64,000 nucleotides of DNA from CAJMNU01 sp905214855 (GTDB lineage Bacteria; Bacillota; Clostridia; Lachnospirales; Lachnospiraceae), in NCBI GenBank assembly GCA_937890595.1, contig CALADM010000014.1, positions 1 to 64,000 of the forward strand, in the 5' to 3' direction. Under the pieces are notes generated by a model, which saw only the letters and a list, made by a program, of their open reading frames with translations, was not told where the DNA came from and did no database searches. Position 1 is the stretch's first letter. The number at the start of each line of letters is the position of its first letter. A program made the translations under genes and the position numbers. Positions 7,404-16,790 of the stretch are shown one piece after another.

Positions 7404-10400
7404 AAATAAATTTATCAGGAAAATGGAAACTTTGGTTAGAGCCTAAGGAAGAAAGGGCAGCAGACTGCCTTGAAATAGAAAAGATCACAGCTTTTGGAGA
7501 GACAGAAGTAAAGGAGAGACCAGAGTGTCAGGAAGATGGGGAGATCGCTATTCCGGGAATCCTTCAGGCACAGGGATATGGAGACGATGTGACGAAGGAG
7601 ACACCATGGGTGAGTGGTCTGCATGATCCTCTTTGGTATGAGAGAGGGGAATACCAGTATGCTCAGGAAGAGGGATGTCAAGTTCCATTTCTGTCTCAGC
7701 CATTAAAGCATTATATTGGAAGAGCATGGTATGAGAGGGAAATCTGTGTAGAAGAAAATTCAGAAGAATGGACACTTTTTATAGAATTGACACGTTGGAA
7801 AACCTCCGTTTGGCTGGATGGCGTATATCAGGGAGGAGATCTTTCCCTTTGTGCATCCCATGAAATTTCACTTGGAAAATTGTCATCTGGGACTCATCGT
7901 TTGACTGTCTGTGTGGATAACAGAATGCAGTATCCATATCGTCCGGACGGACATGGTGTTTCAGACGCACTGGGAGCATTGTGGAATGGAATGGCAGGGG
8001 AAGTATGCCTTCTTACTGCTTCAGAGATCGAAAAGAGAGAACAGGATAAGAAAACGTATGCCACAGAGCATCCCCGCATGGTGAAAGTGGAAGACGGAAT
8101 GTTCTGGGTGGACGGATATCCGGAGTATTTTAGAGGAACACATTTTGGTGGAGAATATCCTATTACGGGATATCCTGAGACTGATCCGGCATGGTGGGAT
8201 CGTGTGATGGGAGTTGTAAAAGAATGGGGATTAAACTTTATCCGCTGCCATTCCTGCTGTCTTCCAGAAGCAGCATTTGAAGCTGCGGACAGAGCGGGAA
8301 TTTATATACAGATTGAGTGTGGTATGTGGAATGTCTTTAATGATGGAATCAGGATGCTGGACATTCTCAGAAAAGAGACACAAAAAATCCTGCGTCAGTT
8401 TGGACATCATCCATCTTTTGTACTGTTTTCCCCAAGCAATGAGCCAAGTGGGGAGTGGTATCGTCCATTGGAACATTGGGTGAGTGAGACAAGGGAGTTT
8501 GATAAGAGCCTTGGATACCAGAATCGTAGGATCTATACGGCACAGTCTGGTTGGTTTTATGATAAAGCGCCCAAAGATGTCACGAAAGAAGAGACAGATT
8601 ATCTATATTTCCATAGATCCGCATATGGACCTATTCTTGGAGGAAATATCCGCAACATAGAGGGATGGCGTGGAAAAGATTATCTTCCATCTGTAGAAGG
8701 GGCAACTCTTCCGATTATCTGCCATGAGATGGGGCAGTGGTGTGCATATCCGGATTTTTCAATAGAAGAAAAATTCAAAGGATATCTTCAGCCGGGAAAT
8801 TATCGGGTTTTCAAGGAAAATGCAAGGGCAAAGGGCGTTCTTTGGAGAAATAAAGAGTTTGTTTCATGTTCTGGAAAAAATCAGGTGATGATGTATAAAG
8901 AAGATCTGGAGGCGAATTTTAGAACACCACATCTGTATGGATTTGAGATGCTGGATCTGCATGATTATCTGGGACAGGGAACAGCGCTGGTTGGAATATT
9001 AGATGCATTCTGGGATAATAAGGGATATGTGACTCCAGAAGAATTCAGGGAATTTTGTCAGGAGACTGTACTTTTGGCAAGAGTACCTAAGTATGTATAT
9101 AAAAATACGGAGACTGTTCATATCCCAGTTGAAATCTGTCATTTTGGCAAACAGGTTTTAAAAGATAAAACGATACAGTGGGAGCTTGTTGACAGGGAGA
9201 CAGGAAATGTATATCAGGCTGGAGAATGGTTCTTTGAAGAGATCACAGCAGGAAAAAATAGAAAAATAGGAGAGATCACTCTTGATTTTTCATGCGTGAT
9301 GAGTCATACAAAAATGTCTTTACATATCCGGATGAATGAGATCCAGAATCATTGGGATCTGTATGTGTTTGCGAAACCAGAAGTATCTGAAACAGTCTGT
9401 GGAGAAAATGATGTTGTAGAAGGGAAAAACGATCAGGCTATCTGCACAAGAGATTGGAGTGAGGCAAAGGAAGCGCTCCAAAAGGGCAAGAAAGTAGTAT
9501 TTTTCCCACACTTATCTGCTATGGATTACAATTGTCCGGCAGTAACGATGCGTCCTGTTTTCTGGAATGCACAGATGGGACCGGGCTGGACAAGAAATCT
9601 TGGATTATCTGTTGAGACAGAGCATCCGGCACTGGCAGATTTCCTGACAGAAGAACATGGCGGATGGGTCTGGGAAGATATACTGGAACAGGCGAGAGGA
9701 TTTAGGACAGACTATGTGCCGCAGGGATGGAAACCAGTGGTAACCGTGATCGATGAGTGGAACAGAAATACACCTTGTGCATTGGTTATGGAAGGAAAAG
9801 TAGGAAAGGGAAGCCTGCTTTTGGTTTCAGCATGTCTGGAAGGAAGTTTTGAGGAAAGACCAGCAGCAAACAGCCTGAAAAACTCTTTGCTGAAGTATGC
9901 AAATTCTGAGGCATTCTGTCCAGAGGTGGAAATTCTGGAAAAAGATGTGGAAAACTGCCTGTTTTCCGTAAATCTTGTGGATTGTGCTGCTGCAACCTAT
10001 CAGTTTGACGTGGATGCACAGGTAAAGGATGCAGATGCATTCTCAGACTGCAATCCGAATAAGACAGCAAGAATAGAGAAAAGTACATATCCGATCACTG
10101 TAACGATACAGTTAGAATCTGTACAGGATGTAAAAGGTATCGCATATCTTCCAGATCAGAAAGATCGTATGCATGAGGGCGGAATCCATGAATATAAGGT
10201 AGAGGTTTGGCAGAATGGGCAGTGGGTTCCTGCCTTAACAGATGCATTTGAAAATACCTTTATGTTCCAGAGAGCCAATTTTGATACCACATGTAAGACA
10301 GATAAGATCCGTATCACTGTTTTGTCCGGATATGGAGTAGGTCCGAAACCTTGTTGGAAAGATAATAAAGAGGGCTGGTATCCTGAGAAAAAAGGACATA

Positions 10401-10516
10401 CAGCAGTAGTACAGGCAGCAAAACTCTTTGCAGTTTGTGATACAGCAGTGGAAGAAGACGATGAGATTTTTTGGAGTGGAAGAAAGAAGAGTACGACAAA
10501 AGAGATTGATGATTAG
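7400..10516 (+). CDS. Glycoside hydrolase family 2-like enzyme
   Basis: The 1,038-aa cytoplasmic glycosidase has a jelly-roll N-terminal domain (LSGKWKLWLEP, typical of GH2) and a TIM-barrel domain with FRGTHFGGEYP and the acid/base motif SPSNEPSG near residue 345. A likely nucleophile glutamate lies in ICHEMGQW near 440. The last 180 residues look like a discoidin (F5/8 type C) carbohydrate-binding module. GH2 members cleave beta-galactosides, beta-glucuronides or alpha-arabinopyranosides; in this pectin context a side-chain-removing role is likely. There is no secretion signal. The gene is coupled to DUF1961 by a 4-base overlap and followed after 13 bases by the regulator. Confidence 0.82.
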   Translation: MKINLSGKWKLWLEPKEERAADCLEIEKITAFGETEVKERPECQEDGEIAIPGILQAQGYGDDVTKETPWVSGLHDPLWYERGEYQYAQEEGCQVPFLSQPLKHYIGRAWYEREICVEENSEEWTLFIELTRWKTSVWLDGVYQGGDLSLCASHEISLGKLSSGTHRLTVCVDNRMQYPYRPDGHGVSDALGALWNGMAGEVCLLTASEIEKREQDKKTYATEHPRMVKVEDGMFWVDGYPEYFRGTHFGGEYPITGYPETDPAWWDRVMGVVKEWGLNFIRCHSCCLPEAAFEAADRAGIYIQIECGMWNVFNDGIRMLDILRKETQKILRQFGHHPSFVLFSPSNEPSGEWYRPLEHWVSETREFDKSLGYQNRRIYTAQSGWFYDKAPKDVTKEETDYLYFHRSAYGPILGGNIRNIEGWRGKDYLPSVEGATLPIICHEMGQWCAYPDFSIEEKFKGYLQPGNYRVFKENARAKGVLWRNKEFVSCSGKNQVMMYKEDLEANFRTPHLYGFEMLDLHDYLGQGTALVGILDAFWDNKGYVTPEEFREFCQETVLLARVPKYVYKNTETVHIPVEICHFGKQVLKDKTIQWELVDRETGNVYQAGEWFFEEITAGKNRKIGEITLDFSCVMSHTKMSLHIRMNEIQNHWDLYVFAKPEVSETVCGENDVVEGKNDQAICTRDWSEAKEALQKGKKVVFFPHLSAMDYNCPAVTMRPVFWNAQMGPGWTRNLGLSVETEHPALADFLTEEHGGWVWEDILEQARGFRTDYVPQGWKPVVTVIDEWNRNTPCALVMEGKVGKGSLLLVSACLEGSFEERPAANSLKNSLLKYANSEAFCPEVEILEKDVENCLFSVNLVDCAAATYQFDVDAQVKDADAFSDCNPNKTARIEKSTYPITVTIQLESVQDVKGIAYLPDQKDRMHEGGIHEYKVEVWQNGQWVPALTDAFENTFMFQRANFDTTCKTDKIRITVLSGYGVGPKPCWKDNKEGWYPEKKGHTAVVQAAKLFAVCDTAVEEDDEIFWSGRKKSTTKEIDD

Positions 10517-10529
10517 GAAATAGGGTTAT

Positions 10530-12716
10530 ATGCAGATTAAAGAGATACTGAGTACTTTAAACTATGAAAAACAGATGTTTTTGAGGCTGTTATTATTGGT
10601 AACTATCCCCATCCTTGTGATGGGGGTAGTTTCTTACAATATCTATATTTCTTCAGAAAATGCTAACAGCCAGCTTGCGCTGGAATCTTACAGTACAGAG
10701 ATTTCGAGGGAATATGATACCATTTTGACTTCGATCAAAGAATATTATATTGAGACAGTAAACAATGATACGTTCCGTTGGCTTTTACATCAGGATAAGG
10801 TTCCATATTCCAGATATAGTAGTTTAAAAGATGCTCAGAAAGCTCTGGAGGGGAATTATTTTATCCATAATTATATCGAAGAGTATAACTTTATCAATAT
10901 GGATCATGGTTGGATCTTTAACGACTATGGTTTATTTCCGTATGAGGATCTTGAAAATCTGAAAGAGACAGAGGCGTTTTTAGAAGGACAGAAGATGGTC
11001 AATTCGGAGTTATATTGGGTGAACCGTTCAGAAGTCAGCCCCCCCATGGTAGGGAATGGGTTACGTCTCACCAATTCAGTGGATACTTCCGGACTCCAAC
11101 TGGTCATCAAGAATCAGAGGGATGGCGGAGGATTGTCATGGCTTCTGTCTATTAAAATAGATACAAGAAATTTACAGAGTTTGTCTGAAAATTATAAAAA
11201 GACAGGATATGATATTTCTGTTCTGGGAGGAGTGAACCGCAGTGTACTGATGGAAACAAATCCTGATATGACAGAGACGTATGATGAACATGAAGAAGAG
11301 GGATCCGGTGTATATAAAGGCACAAAAGCGGGCAAATATCGGATTCAGGTAAAAGAGGATGTTAGCAATGGCATGACATATGTTGTTGGATATGATACAG
11401 GCAAGGTAAAAGCGGATGCAGCAGTATTTATGTTTGCAGCTCTTGCAGTTATATTGGGATTTGGTATTCTGCTTGCCGCAGTAAGGATTGCTGCAGTTGC
11501 TTTTTCCAAACCATTGTATTTGATGCAGAAACATATGGATGACCAGAAGACACAGATCAAGGAACTTTTGATCTCCAATCTGATCAAGGGAGAGTTAAAC
11601 CAGAATAGAATAGAGGAGGCTTTGAAAAATTCAGAGATTATTCCGTTTCCCTGTTATCGCATGGTAGTGATGAAATATAAGGATGAGAGCGAGGAGGCTG
11701 CAAGAGAAAAATATATCAGAGTATTGAGTGAGTTTCCAGAAAATCTGAAACAAATGATTTTTATCACACCGATCTATTACAGGGAAAAGCTGGTGGTTTT
11801 GATCGGAGCTGAGAATGAACAGGTGATCGATACCAAAACGGCAGTACTCTATAAGGAGATCAAAGATCATATGGAATTATCCGGAAAGTGTGCGACAGCA
11901 TCCGGTATCAGCCGTGTCTTCCATTCTCTGGATCAGGTGAGACAGGCTTACAGTGAATGTACAGAGGCATTGTATAATAAAACCAATCAGGAAGACATGA
12001 ATGTGGGGAGTCTGGTTCTATTTGACGACTATGCATCGCTCAACCAGAGCACGAATGTGTATGACAGGATCATGGAGACAGAAATGATCCAGATGATCGA
12101 GAGCTGTAAGAGCGAGGATGCCATCCATTTGTTGGAATTGATCCTTGACCGGATGGAGACAAAGGGAGTTGTGGGAATTGAGCGTAATTTTTATTTAACA
12201 CGTTTATTAACGGCAGTCATGAATATTCCGGCAACAGCAGAAATCCCGCTTTCTGATATTTTTGGAAGTGACCAGTATAACGTGCTGAACCAGTTGACAC
12301 AGATTTATGACAAGAAAAAACTGCTCAAGGCAGTAAAAAATCAAATGATCCTGCCGATCATATCGAGATTAGAGGAAAAAGAACAGCAGGGAAATGAATC
12401 CGAGATCGTGAGACAGGTATTGGAACTGATCCGTTCATCAAAAGGAAATATTTCATTGAATGAATGTGCAGACCAATTGAGTTATCACCCAAATTATCTG
12501 AGCAAGGTTCTCAAGAGGGAGAAGGGAGTAACCTTTACGGATATCGTCAATGAAGAGAAGATGACACAGGCAAAATATATGCTTTTGACAACAGAGTATT
12601 CGGTCGCAGAGATCTCAGAAAAGCTACAATATACAAACGTACAAAATTTTATCCGTTTTTTTAAAAATCATGAGGGAGTGACTCCGGCTGCTTTTAGAAA
12701 AGAGCGGAGAAATTAA
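10530..12716 (+). CDS. Membrane-anchored AraC-family transcriptional regulator
   Basis: The 728-aa one-component sensor has one transmembrane segment near residues 16-38, an extracellular Cache-like sensing region of about 260 residues and a second transmembrane segment near 295-320. A cytoplasmic linker follows, and an AraC double helix-turn-helix ends the protein (residues 620-728, with LSYHPNYLSKVLKREKG and the typical FIRFFKNHEGVTPAAFR). This architecture is common next to LplB/YtcP-type ABC importers in Firmicutes. It probably senses an extracellular sugar or the binding protein and activates this locus. It follows the GH2 gene after 13 bases and ends at a strong terminator. Confidence 0.88.
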   Translation: MQIKEILSTLNYEKQMFLRLLLLVTIPILVMGVVSYNIYISSENANSQLALESYSTEISREYDTILTSIKEYYIETVNNDTFRWLLHQDKVPYSRYSSLKDAQKALEGNYFIHNYIEEYNFINMDHGWIFNDYGLFPYEDLENLKETEAFLEGQKMVNSELYWVNRSEVSPPMVGNGLRLTNSVDTSGLQLVIKNQRDGGGLSWLLSIKIDTRNLQSLSENYKKTGYDISVLGGVNRSVLMETNPDMTETYDEHEEEGSGVYKGTKAGKYRIQVKEDVSNGMTYVVGYDTGKVKADAAVFMFAALAVILGFGILLAAVRIAAVAFSKPLYLMQKHMDDQKTQIKELLISNLIKGELNQNRIEEALKNSEIIPFPCYRMVVMKYKDESEEAAREKYIRVLSEFPENLKQMIFITPIYYREKLVVLIGAENEQVIDTKTAVLYKEIKDHMELSGKCATASGISRVFHSLDQVRQAYSECTEALYNKTNQEDMNVGSLVLFDDYASLNQSTNVYDRIMETEMIQMIESCKSEDAIHLLELILDRMETKGVVGIERNFYLTRLLTAVMNIPATAEIPLSDIFGSDQYNVLNQLTQIYDKKKLLKAVKNQMILPIISRLEEKEQQGNESEIVRQVLELIRSSKGNISLNECADQLSYHPNYLSKVLKREKGVTFTDIVNEEKMTQAKYMLLTTEYSVAEISEKLQYTNVQNFIRFFKNHEGVTPAAFRKERRN

Positions 12717-12744
12717 GAAAAAGGTATTGTGGCAAAATGACAAA

Positions 12745-12771
12745 AAAAGTCGGGTATTCCCGACTTTTTTT
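12745..12771 (+). terminator. Terminator after the AraC regulator
   Basis: The perfect stem AAAAGTCGGG / CCCGACTTTT has a TATT loop and continues into a T-run. It separates the DUF1961-GH2-regulator transcript from the importer genes. Confidence 0.92.
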
Positions 12772-12929
12772 ATGGATAATCCGATTCCAAATGGGTTATC
12801 ATTTTGAGGTTTTTATGGAAAATGTTAGGAATAAAGTGATAACATTGATTTTGATAGTAGCTTGAAAACCTTTATTTTATAAGGAAAGCTGGGGAAATAA
12901 AAAGATACAAACAGGTTAGAAATTGATTA

Positions 12930-12959
12930 TTTACAAACTGTTATGGATGGATATACAAT
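12930..12959 (+). promoter_or_regulatory. Promoter of the ABC importer genes
   Basis: TTTACA at 12930-12935 and TACAAT at 12954-12959 are separated by 18 bases. The position inside an in-frame upstream extension of the permease gene supports the later start codon at 13088. The leader of about 120 bases shows no clear structured element. Confidence 0.5.
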
Positions 12960-13087
12960 ATGCTCACAAAGCAGTGCTGCAAAAAGAAAAAAATAAGCAC
13001 AATGACGAAACCATTTACAGTGTACTAATGAAAAAGACCGGAAAATTAACCTGTGTGGATTCGGACATTGAAAAGAGGAGAAAGAAT

Positions 13088-14050
13088 ATGGAAAAGATAA
13101 AAGCCAAATCCAAACCTCAGAATGGAACATGGAGACATGCACTTTCCAGTCATATGTGGCTATATCTTATGATCATTCCCGGCGTAGTATACATGATCGT
13201 ATTTAACTACATGCCAATGGGTGGTCTGGTTATGGCATTTCAGGATTTTAGCCCTTATAATGGAGATACCGCGATTGGTGCATTTATCCACAGCCCATTT
13301 GTAGGATTGGATGTATTTAAGAAATTTTTCACAGGTCCAGACTTTTTGAGATTATTAAAGAACACATTGTCCATTTCCATTGCGAGCTTGATTTTCTATT
13401 TTCCAGCACCGATCATTCTGGCGCTTCTGTTAAATGAGATCAAGAATATGGCATTTAAGAGGATCACACAGACCATGGTGTACATACCTCACTTTATCTC
13501 CATGGTTATCGTAGCATCCTTAACATTACAGTTGTTCAGTACTACAGATGGTATTGTGTACCACTGGCTGACAGGAATCTTTGGCAAAAACAATGCTCCG
13601 GATTTTATGTCTGATCCAAAGTTGTTCGTTCCTATGTTGATTGGACAGAGCATGTGGAAGGAAACCGGATACGGTACGATCATCTTCCTTGCAGCTCTTT
13701 CAGGTGTAGATGTACAGCTTTATGAGGCAGCAGAGGTGGATGGAGCAAACCGCTGGCAGAAGATGTGGCATATCACACTTCCGGCGATCCGTTCTACTAT
13801 TGTTATTATGTTGATCTTAAAAGTTGGTTCTATCTTAAATACAGGATATGAGCAGATCTTCCTGATGCAGAACTCTATGAACCGTACAGTATCCGAGGTA
13901 TTTGATACATACATCTATACAAAGGGTGTTGTAAATGGAAACTATTCTTTGGCAACAGCAGCAGGTATGTTTAAATCCGTAGTCAGCATGATCATGGTAT
14001 TGGGTGCGAACAAACTTGCAAAAGCATTCGGTGAGTCCGGATTTTATTAA
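13088..14050 (+). CDS. CUT1-type sugar ABC transporter permease (LplB-like)
   Basis: The 320-aa inner-membrane permease of the LplB/YtcP-associated class imports oligosaccharides, in this locus probably unsaturated rhamnogalacturonan fragments. About six membrane segments are visible, from LYLMIIPGVVYMIVFNY near residue 25 onwards. The EAA loop that contacts the ATPase reads YEAAEVDGANRWQKMWHITLP. The ATG at 13088 with AGAGGAG upstream is the start; the frame is open further upstream, but that part overlaps the promoter. No ATPase gene lies nearby, so a shared MsmK-type ATPase is expected. The partner permease follows after 17 bases. Confidence 0.93.
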   Translation: MEKIKAKSKPQNGTWRHALSSHMWLYLMIIPGVVYMIVFNYMPMGGLVMAFQDFSPYNGDTAIGAFIHSPFVGLDVFKKFFTGPDFLRLLKNTLSISIASLIFYFPAPIILALLLNEIKNMAFKRITQTMVYIPHFISMVIVASLTLQLFSTTDGIVYHWLTGIFGKNNAPDFMSDPKLFVPMLIGQSMWKETGYGTIIFLAALSGVDVQLYEAAEVDGANRWQKMWHITLPAIRSTIVIMLILKVGSILNTGYEQIFLMQNSMNRTVSEVFDTYIYTKGVVNGNYSLATAAGMFKSVVSMIMVLGANKLAKAFGESGFY

Positions 14051-14067
14051 AGAGGGGAGCTGTCATC

Positions 14068-14970
14068 ATGGCAAAAACAAAGACGTTAAAAGTAAAAAGA
14101 AGCCCTGCCGATCAGGCTGTGCAGGTACTGATCTATGTGATCGTAGGATTATTTGCTCTGATTACTCTGCTTCCATTCATTTATATTGTAGCAGGTTCTT
14201 TTGCAACAGAGCGAGAGCTGACAGAGCGTGCATTCTTTTTGATCCCACATACCATTTCTATGAATGCATATGATTACATTTTTAAGACAGGCGACGCAAT
14301 TCACGGTTTGAAAAACTCTATCATCGTTACGGTGGTAGGTACATTTATCAATATGTTCTTTTCCTGTACACTGGCATACCCACTGTCCAGACCGTACTTT
14401 AAGGGAAGAACCTTCTTCACCAATATGGTCATCATCACCATGTTGTTTACCGGTGGTATGGTGCCAAGCTACATCATGATCTCCAATGTGCTTCACTTAA
14501 AGGATTCTTTCTGGGCACTTTGGCTTCCGGGTGCAATCAACCCATTTAACATGATCATTATTAAGAACTTCTTCCAAGGGCTTCCGATGGAGCTGGAAGA
14601 GGCAGCGAGAATGGACGGATGTAATGACGGACAGACTTTCTTAAAGATTATTCTGCCGTTGTCCAAACCTGTTATTGCCAGCGTATCCTTATTCTACGCA
14701 GTAACACACTGGAACTCTTACTTCAATGCAATGATGTATATTTCCGATAAGAATCTGGAGGTTATTCAGATCGTACTGAGAAGAATTATTTTCTTAACTT
14801 CTTCTATAGCAACAGAGAGCGGATTCGATTGGGGTCCATTCGGTATGCCGCCACAGAAAGCAGTTAAGATGGCGACAACCGTTGTGGCAACTGTTCCGAT
14901 CCTTCTGGTATATCCATTTATCCAGAAATACTTTACACAGGGTGTTATGGTAGGTTCTGTAAAGGGTTAA
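14068..14970 (+). CDS. CUT1-type sugar ABC transporter permease (YtcP/LplC-like)
   Basis: This 300-aa partner of the preceding permease has the family features: a membrane segment at residues 18-45, a periplasmic-side loop containing GSFATERELTERAF, and the EAA motif LEEAARMDGCNDGQTFLKI near 180. The C-terminus FTQGVMVGSVKG is typical of YtcP proteins. Together they form the membrane channel. The ribosome site AGAGGGGAG precedes the ATG. An imperfect hairpin lies between this gene and the binding-protein gene. Confidence 0.93.
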   Translation: MAKTKTLKVKRSPADQAVQVLIYVIVGLFALITLLPFIYIVAGSFATERELTERAFFLIPHTISMNAYDYIFKTGDAIHGLKNSIIVTVVGTFINMFFSCTLAYPLSRPYFKGRTFFTNMVIITMLFTGGMVPSYIMISNVLHLKDSFWALWLPGAINPFNMIIIKNFFQGLPMELEEAARMDGCNDGQTFLKIILPLSKPVIASVSLFYAVTHWNSYFNAMMYISDKNLEVIQIVLRRIIFLTSSIATESGFDWGPFGMPPQKAVKMATTVVATVPILLVYPFIQKYFTQGVMVGSVKG

Positions 14971-15017
14971 AAACGATTTAAATATATCAAATGTATCAAT
15001 CATAAAAATTAGCAGAG

Positions 15018-15041
15018 ATCCCAAACAGTACAGTTTTGGAT
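15018..15041 (+). other. Intercistronic hairpin before the binding-protein gene
   Basis: ATCCCAAAC and GTTTTGGAT pair at eight of nine positions around a 6-base loop. No T-run follows, so it is not a full terminator. It could protect the downstream mRNA end and let the binding protein be made in excess over the permeases. Confidence 0.5.
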
Positions 15042-15075
15042 TTCTGCCAAATGAAAATAAAAGGAGAAAAGTATC

Positions 15076-16671
15076 ATGAAAAAGACATGGAAAAAAGCAA
15101 TGTCCTTGACATTGGCGGGGGCAATGGCACTGTCTATGGTAGCTTGTGGAGGCGGAAACTCCAACACTTCCAATAACAGTGGAAACAATGCAGGAACACA
15201 GCAGTCCGGAGAGGCAGCTGCAACAACAGACGGAAAGCCAACTATCACATTTATGACAACTTCTTTCTACGGAACAGATCTGAAGAATGAGCATTCTGAT
15301 GAAGTTATCAAAAAATATGAGGAGTACACCAATACACATGTAGAATGGCAGTGGGAAGCGAACGATACCTACACAGAGAAGCTGGGTCTGACTCTGATGG
15401 ATAAAGACAACATGCCAATGGTTCTGACAGCATCCGGAAACCTGACAGCAAACATCGTAGATGCAGCAAAGAAAGGCGCTTTCTGGGATCTTGCTCCATA
15501 CTTGGCAGACAAAGAAACATATCCAAACCTGTCTCAGGCAAACCCGAATGTATTGAAGGCTCTGACTGTAGACGGTAAAGTGATCGCTATCTACCGTGCA
15601 AGAGCAGTTGGTCGTTACGGTTTCTCTTATCGTAAAGACTGGGCTGAGGCTGTAGGAATCACAGAAGCTCCAAAGACAGTAGAAGATGTATACAACATGA
15701 TGTATAAGTTCACATACGAAGATCCGGACGGAAACGGAAAAGACGATACATATGGTCTGGAACTGACCAAGTATACAGGACCTCTGGATATCATCCAGAC
15801 ATGGTTCGGATGTGGCAACGAGTGGGTAGAGAAAGACGGAAAACTGATTCCGGTTCATCAGACACAGGAATTCATGGATGCCCTGAAATGGATGAAGAAG
15901 ATGTATGATGATGGTCTGGTAAGAAAAGACTGGGCAACAGTTGACTCTGGTACATTCAGCGACAGCTGTAAAAAGGGTGAGTCCGGATGCTTCATCGATG
16001 TTATGGATGGTGCAAAGCGTATCTGGAACTACTACACAAAGAATGATGTAAAATCTGTAACAGATCCATCCAAACTGGCTACAATGGAACTGGTAGGACC
16101 GATCAATGACAAGACTCTGGCAACCAGCGGTTTCAACGGATTCTATATGATCACAAAAGCTGGTGCAAAGACAGAGGAAGATGTAAAGAATTGTCTGCAT
16201 TACTTGGATAAAATGTGTGATGATGAGATGTTAGTACTGGCTGATTACGGTCTGGAAGGTATCACATATGACCTGAACGAAGCTGGTAATGTAGTGAAGA
16301 GAGGCGAACTGGAGCCACAGCAGTCTCCATCTAATGGTTTGAACCAGTCCCTGTGCTATATTCCAAACTTAGAGGCTACTTCCCCAGCATTGGAGAAAGA
16401 TGATGCTGCAAAGGCACAGGATGCAGCATACAAGAAAAATGAGCAGTATGCAGTATTTAACCCAGCATTAGGATATCTGGCAAACTCTGAGGTAAATGCA
16501 GAGGTTGGTACAGATATCGAGCAGATCATCGAAGATGCAAGAACACAGTACATCTGTGGACAGATTGATGATGCAGGTTTCGAGGCAGCTGCACAGCAGT
16601 GGTTAGACCGTGGCGGTGACAGACTGATCGAGGATGTAAACAGACTGTATCAGGAAGATACTGCAAAATAA
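15076..16671 (+). CDS. Extracellular sugar-binding lipoprotein of the ABC importer
   Basis: The 531-aa solute-binding protein has a signal peptide and lipobox MVACGGG with the lipidated cysteine at residue 24, then a Ser/Asn/Thr-rich spacer. The mature part is a large binding-protein domain of the LplA type that pairs with LplB/YtcP permeases. It captures the oligosaccharide outside the cell and delivers it to the two permeases encoded upstream. The start has GGAGAA nine bases ahead. Codon use is strongly biased, which suggests high expression. A strong terminator follows, so importer and lyase genes are at least partly separate transcripts. Confidence 0.93.
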   Translation: MKKTWKKAMSLTLAGAMALSMVACGGGNSNTSNNSGNNAGTQQSGEAAATTDGKPTITFMTTSFYGTDLKNEHSDEVIKKYEEYTNTHVEWQWEANDTYTEKLGLTLMDKDNMPMVLTASGNLTANIVDAAKKGAFWDLAPYLADKETYPNLSQANPNVLKALTVDGKVIAIYRARAVGRYGFSYRKDWAEAVGITEAPKTVEDVYNMMYKFTYEDPDGNGKDDTYGLELTKYTGPLDIIQTWFGCGNEWVEKDGKLIPVHQTQEFMDALKWMKKMYDDGLVRKDWATVDSGTFSDSCKKGESGCFIDVMDGAKRIWNYYTKNDVKSVTDPSKLATMELVGPINDKTLATSGFNGFYMITKAGAKTEEDVKNCLHYLDKMCDDEMLVLADYGLEGITYDLNEAGNVVKRGELEPQQSPSNGLNQSLCYIPNLEATSPALEKDDAAKAQDAAYKKNEQYAVFNPALGYLANSEVNAEVGTDIEQIIEDARTQYICGQIDDAGFEAAAQQWLDRGGDRLIEDVNRLYQEDTAK

Positions 16672-16700
16672 TCTAAAATAAGATCGTTTTGTGAGCGCAT

Positions 16701-16747
16701 TAGGGCTTCAAGCGTGTTTCGCGCTTGAAGCCCTATTTGTTTATTTA
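16701..16747 (+). terminator. Terminator after the binding-protein gene
   Basis: The 14-bp perfect stem TAGGGCTTCAAGCG / CGCTTGAAGCCCTA has a 7-base loop and is followed by the T-rich tail TTTGTTTATTT. Some read-through to the lyase gene 44 bases on is likely, since no clear promoter lies between. Confidence 0.8.
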
Positions 16748-16790
16748 AGTTTATTATTTGAGTTTATCTATGACAAGTTGGAGGAGAAAA

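Noticed and set aside
14794..16200. 468-codon open frame antisense to the sugar-binding protein
   Set aside because: It is a shadow of the strongly biased codon use of the binding-protein gene; it is Cys/Ser/Phe-rich, has no ribosome site and matches no family.
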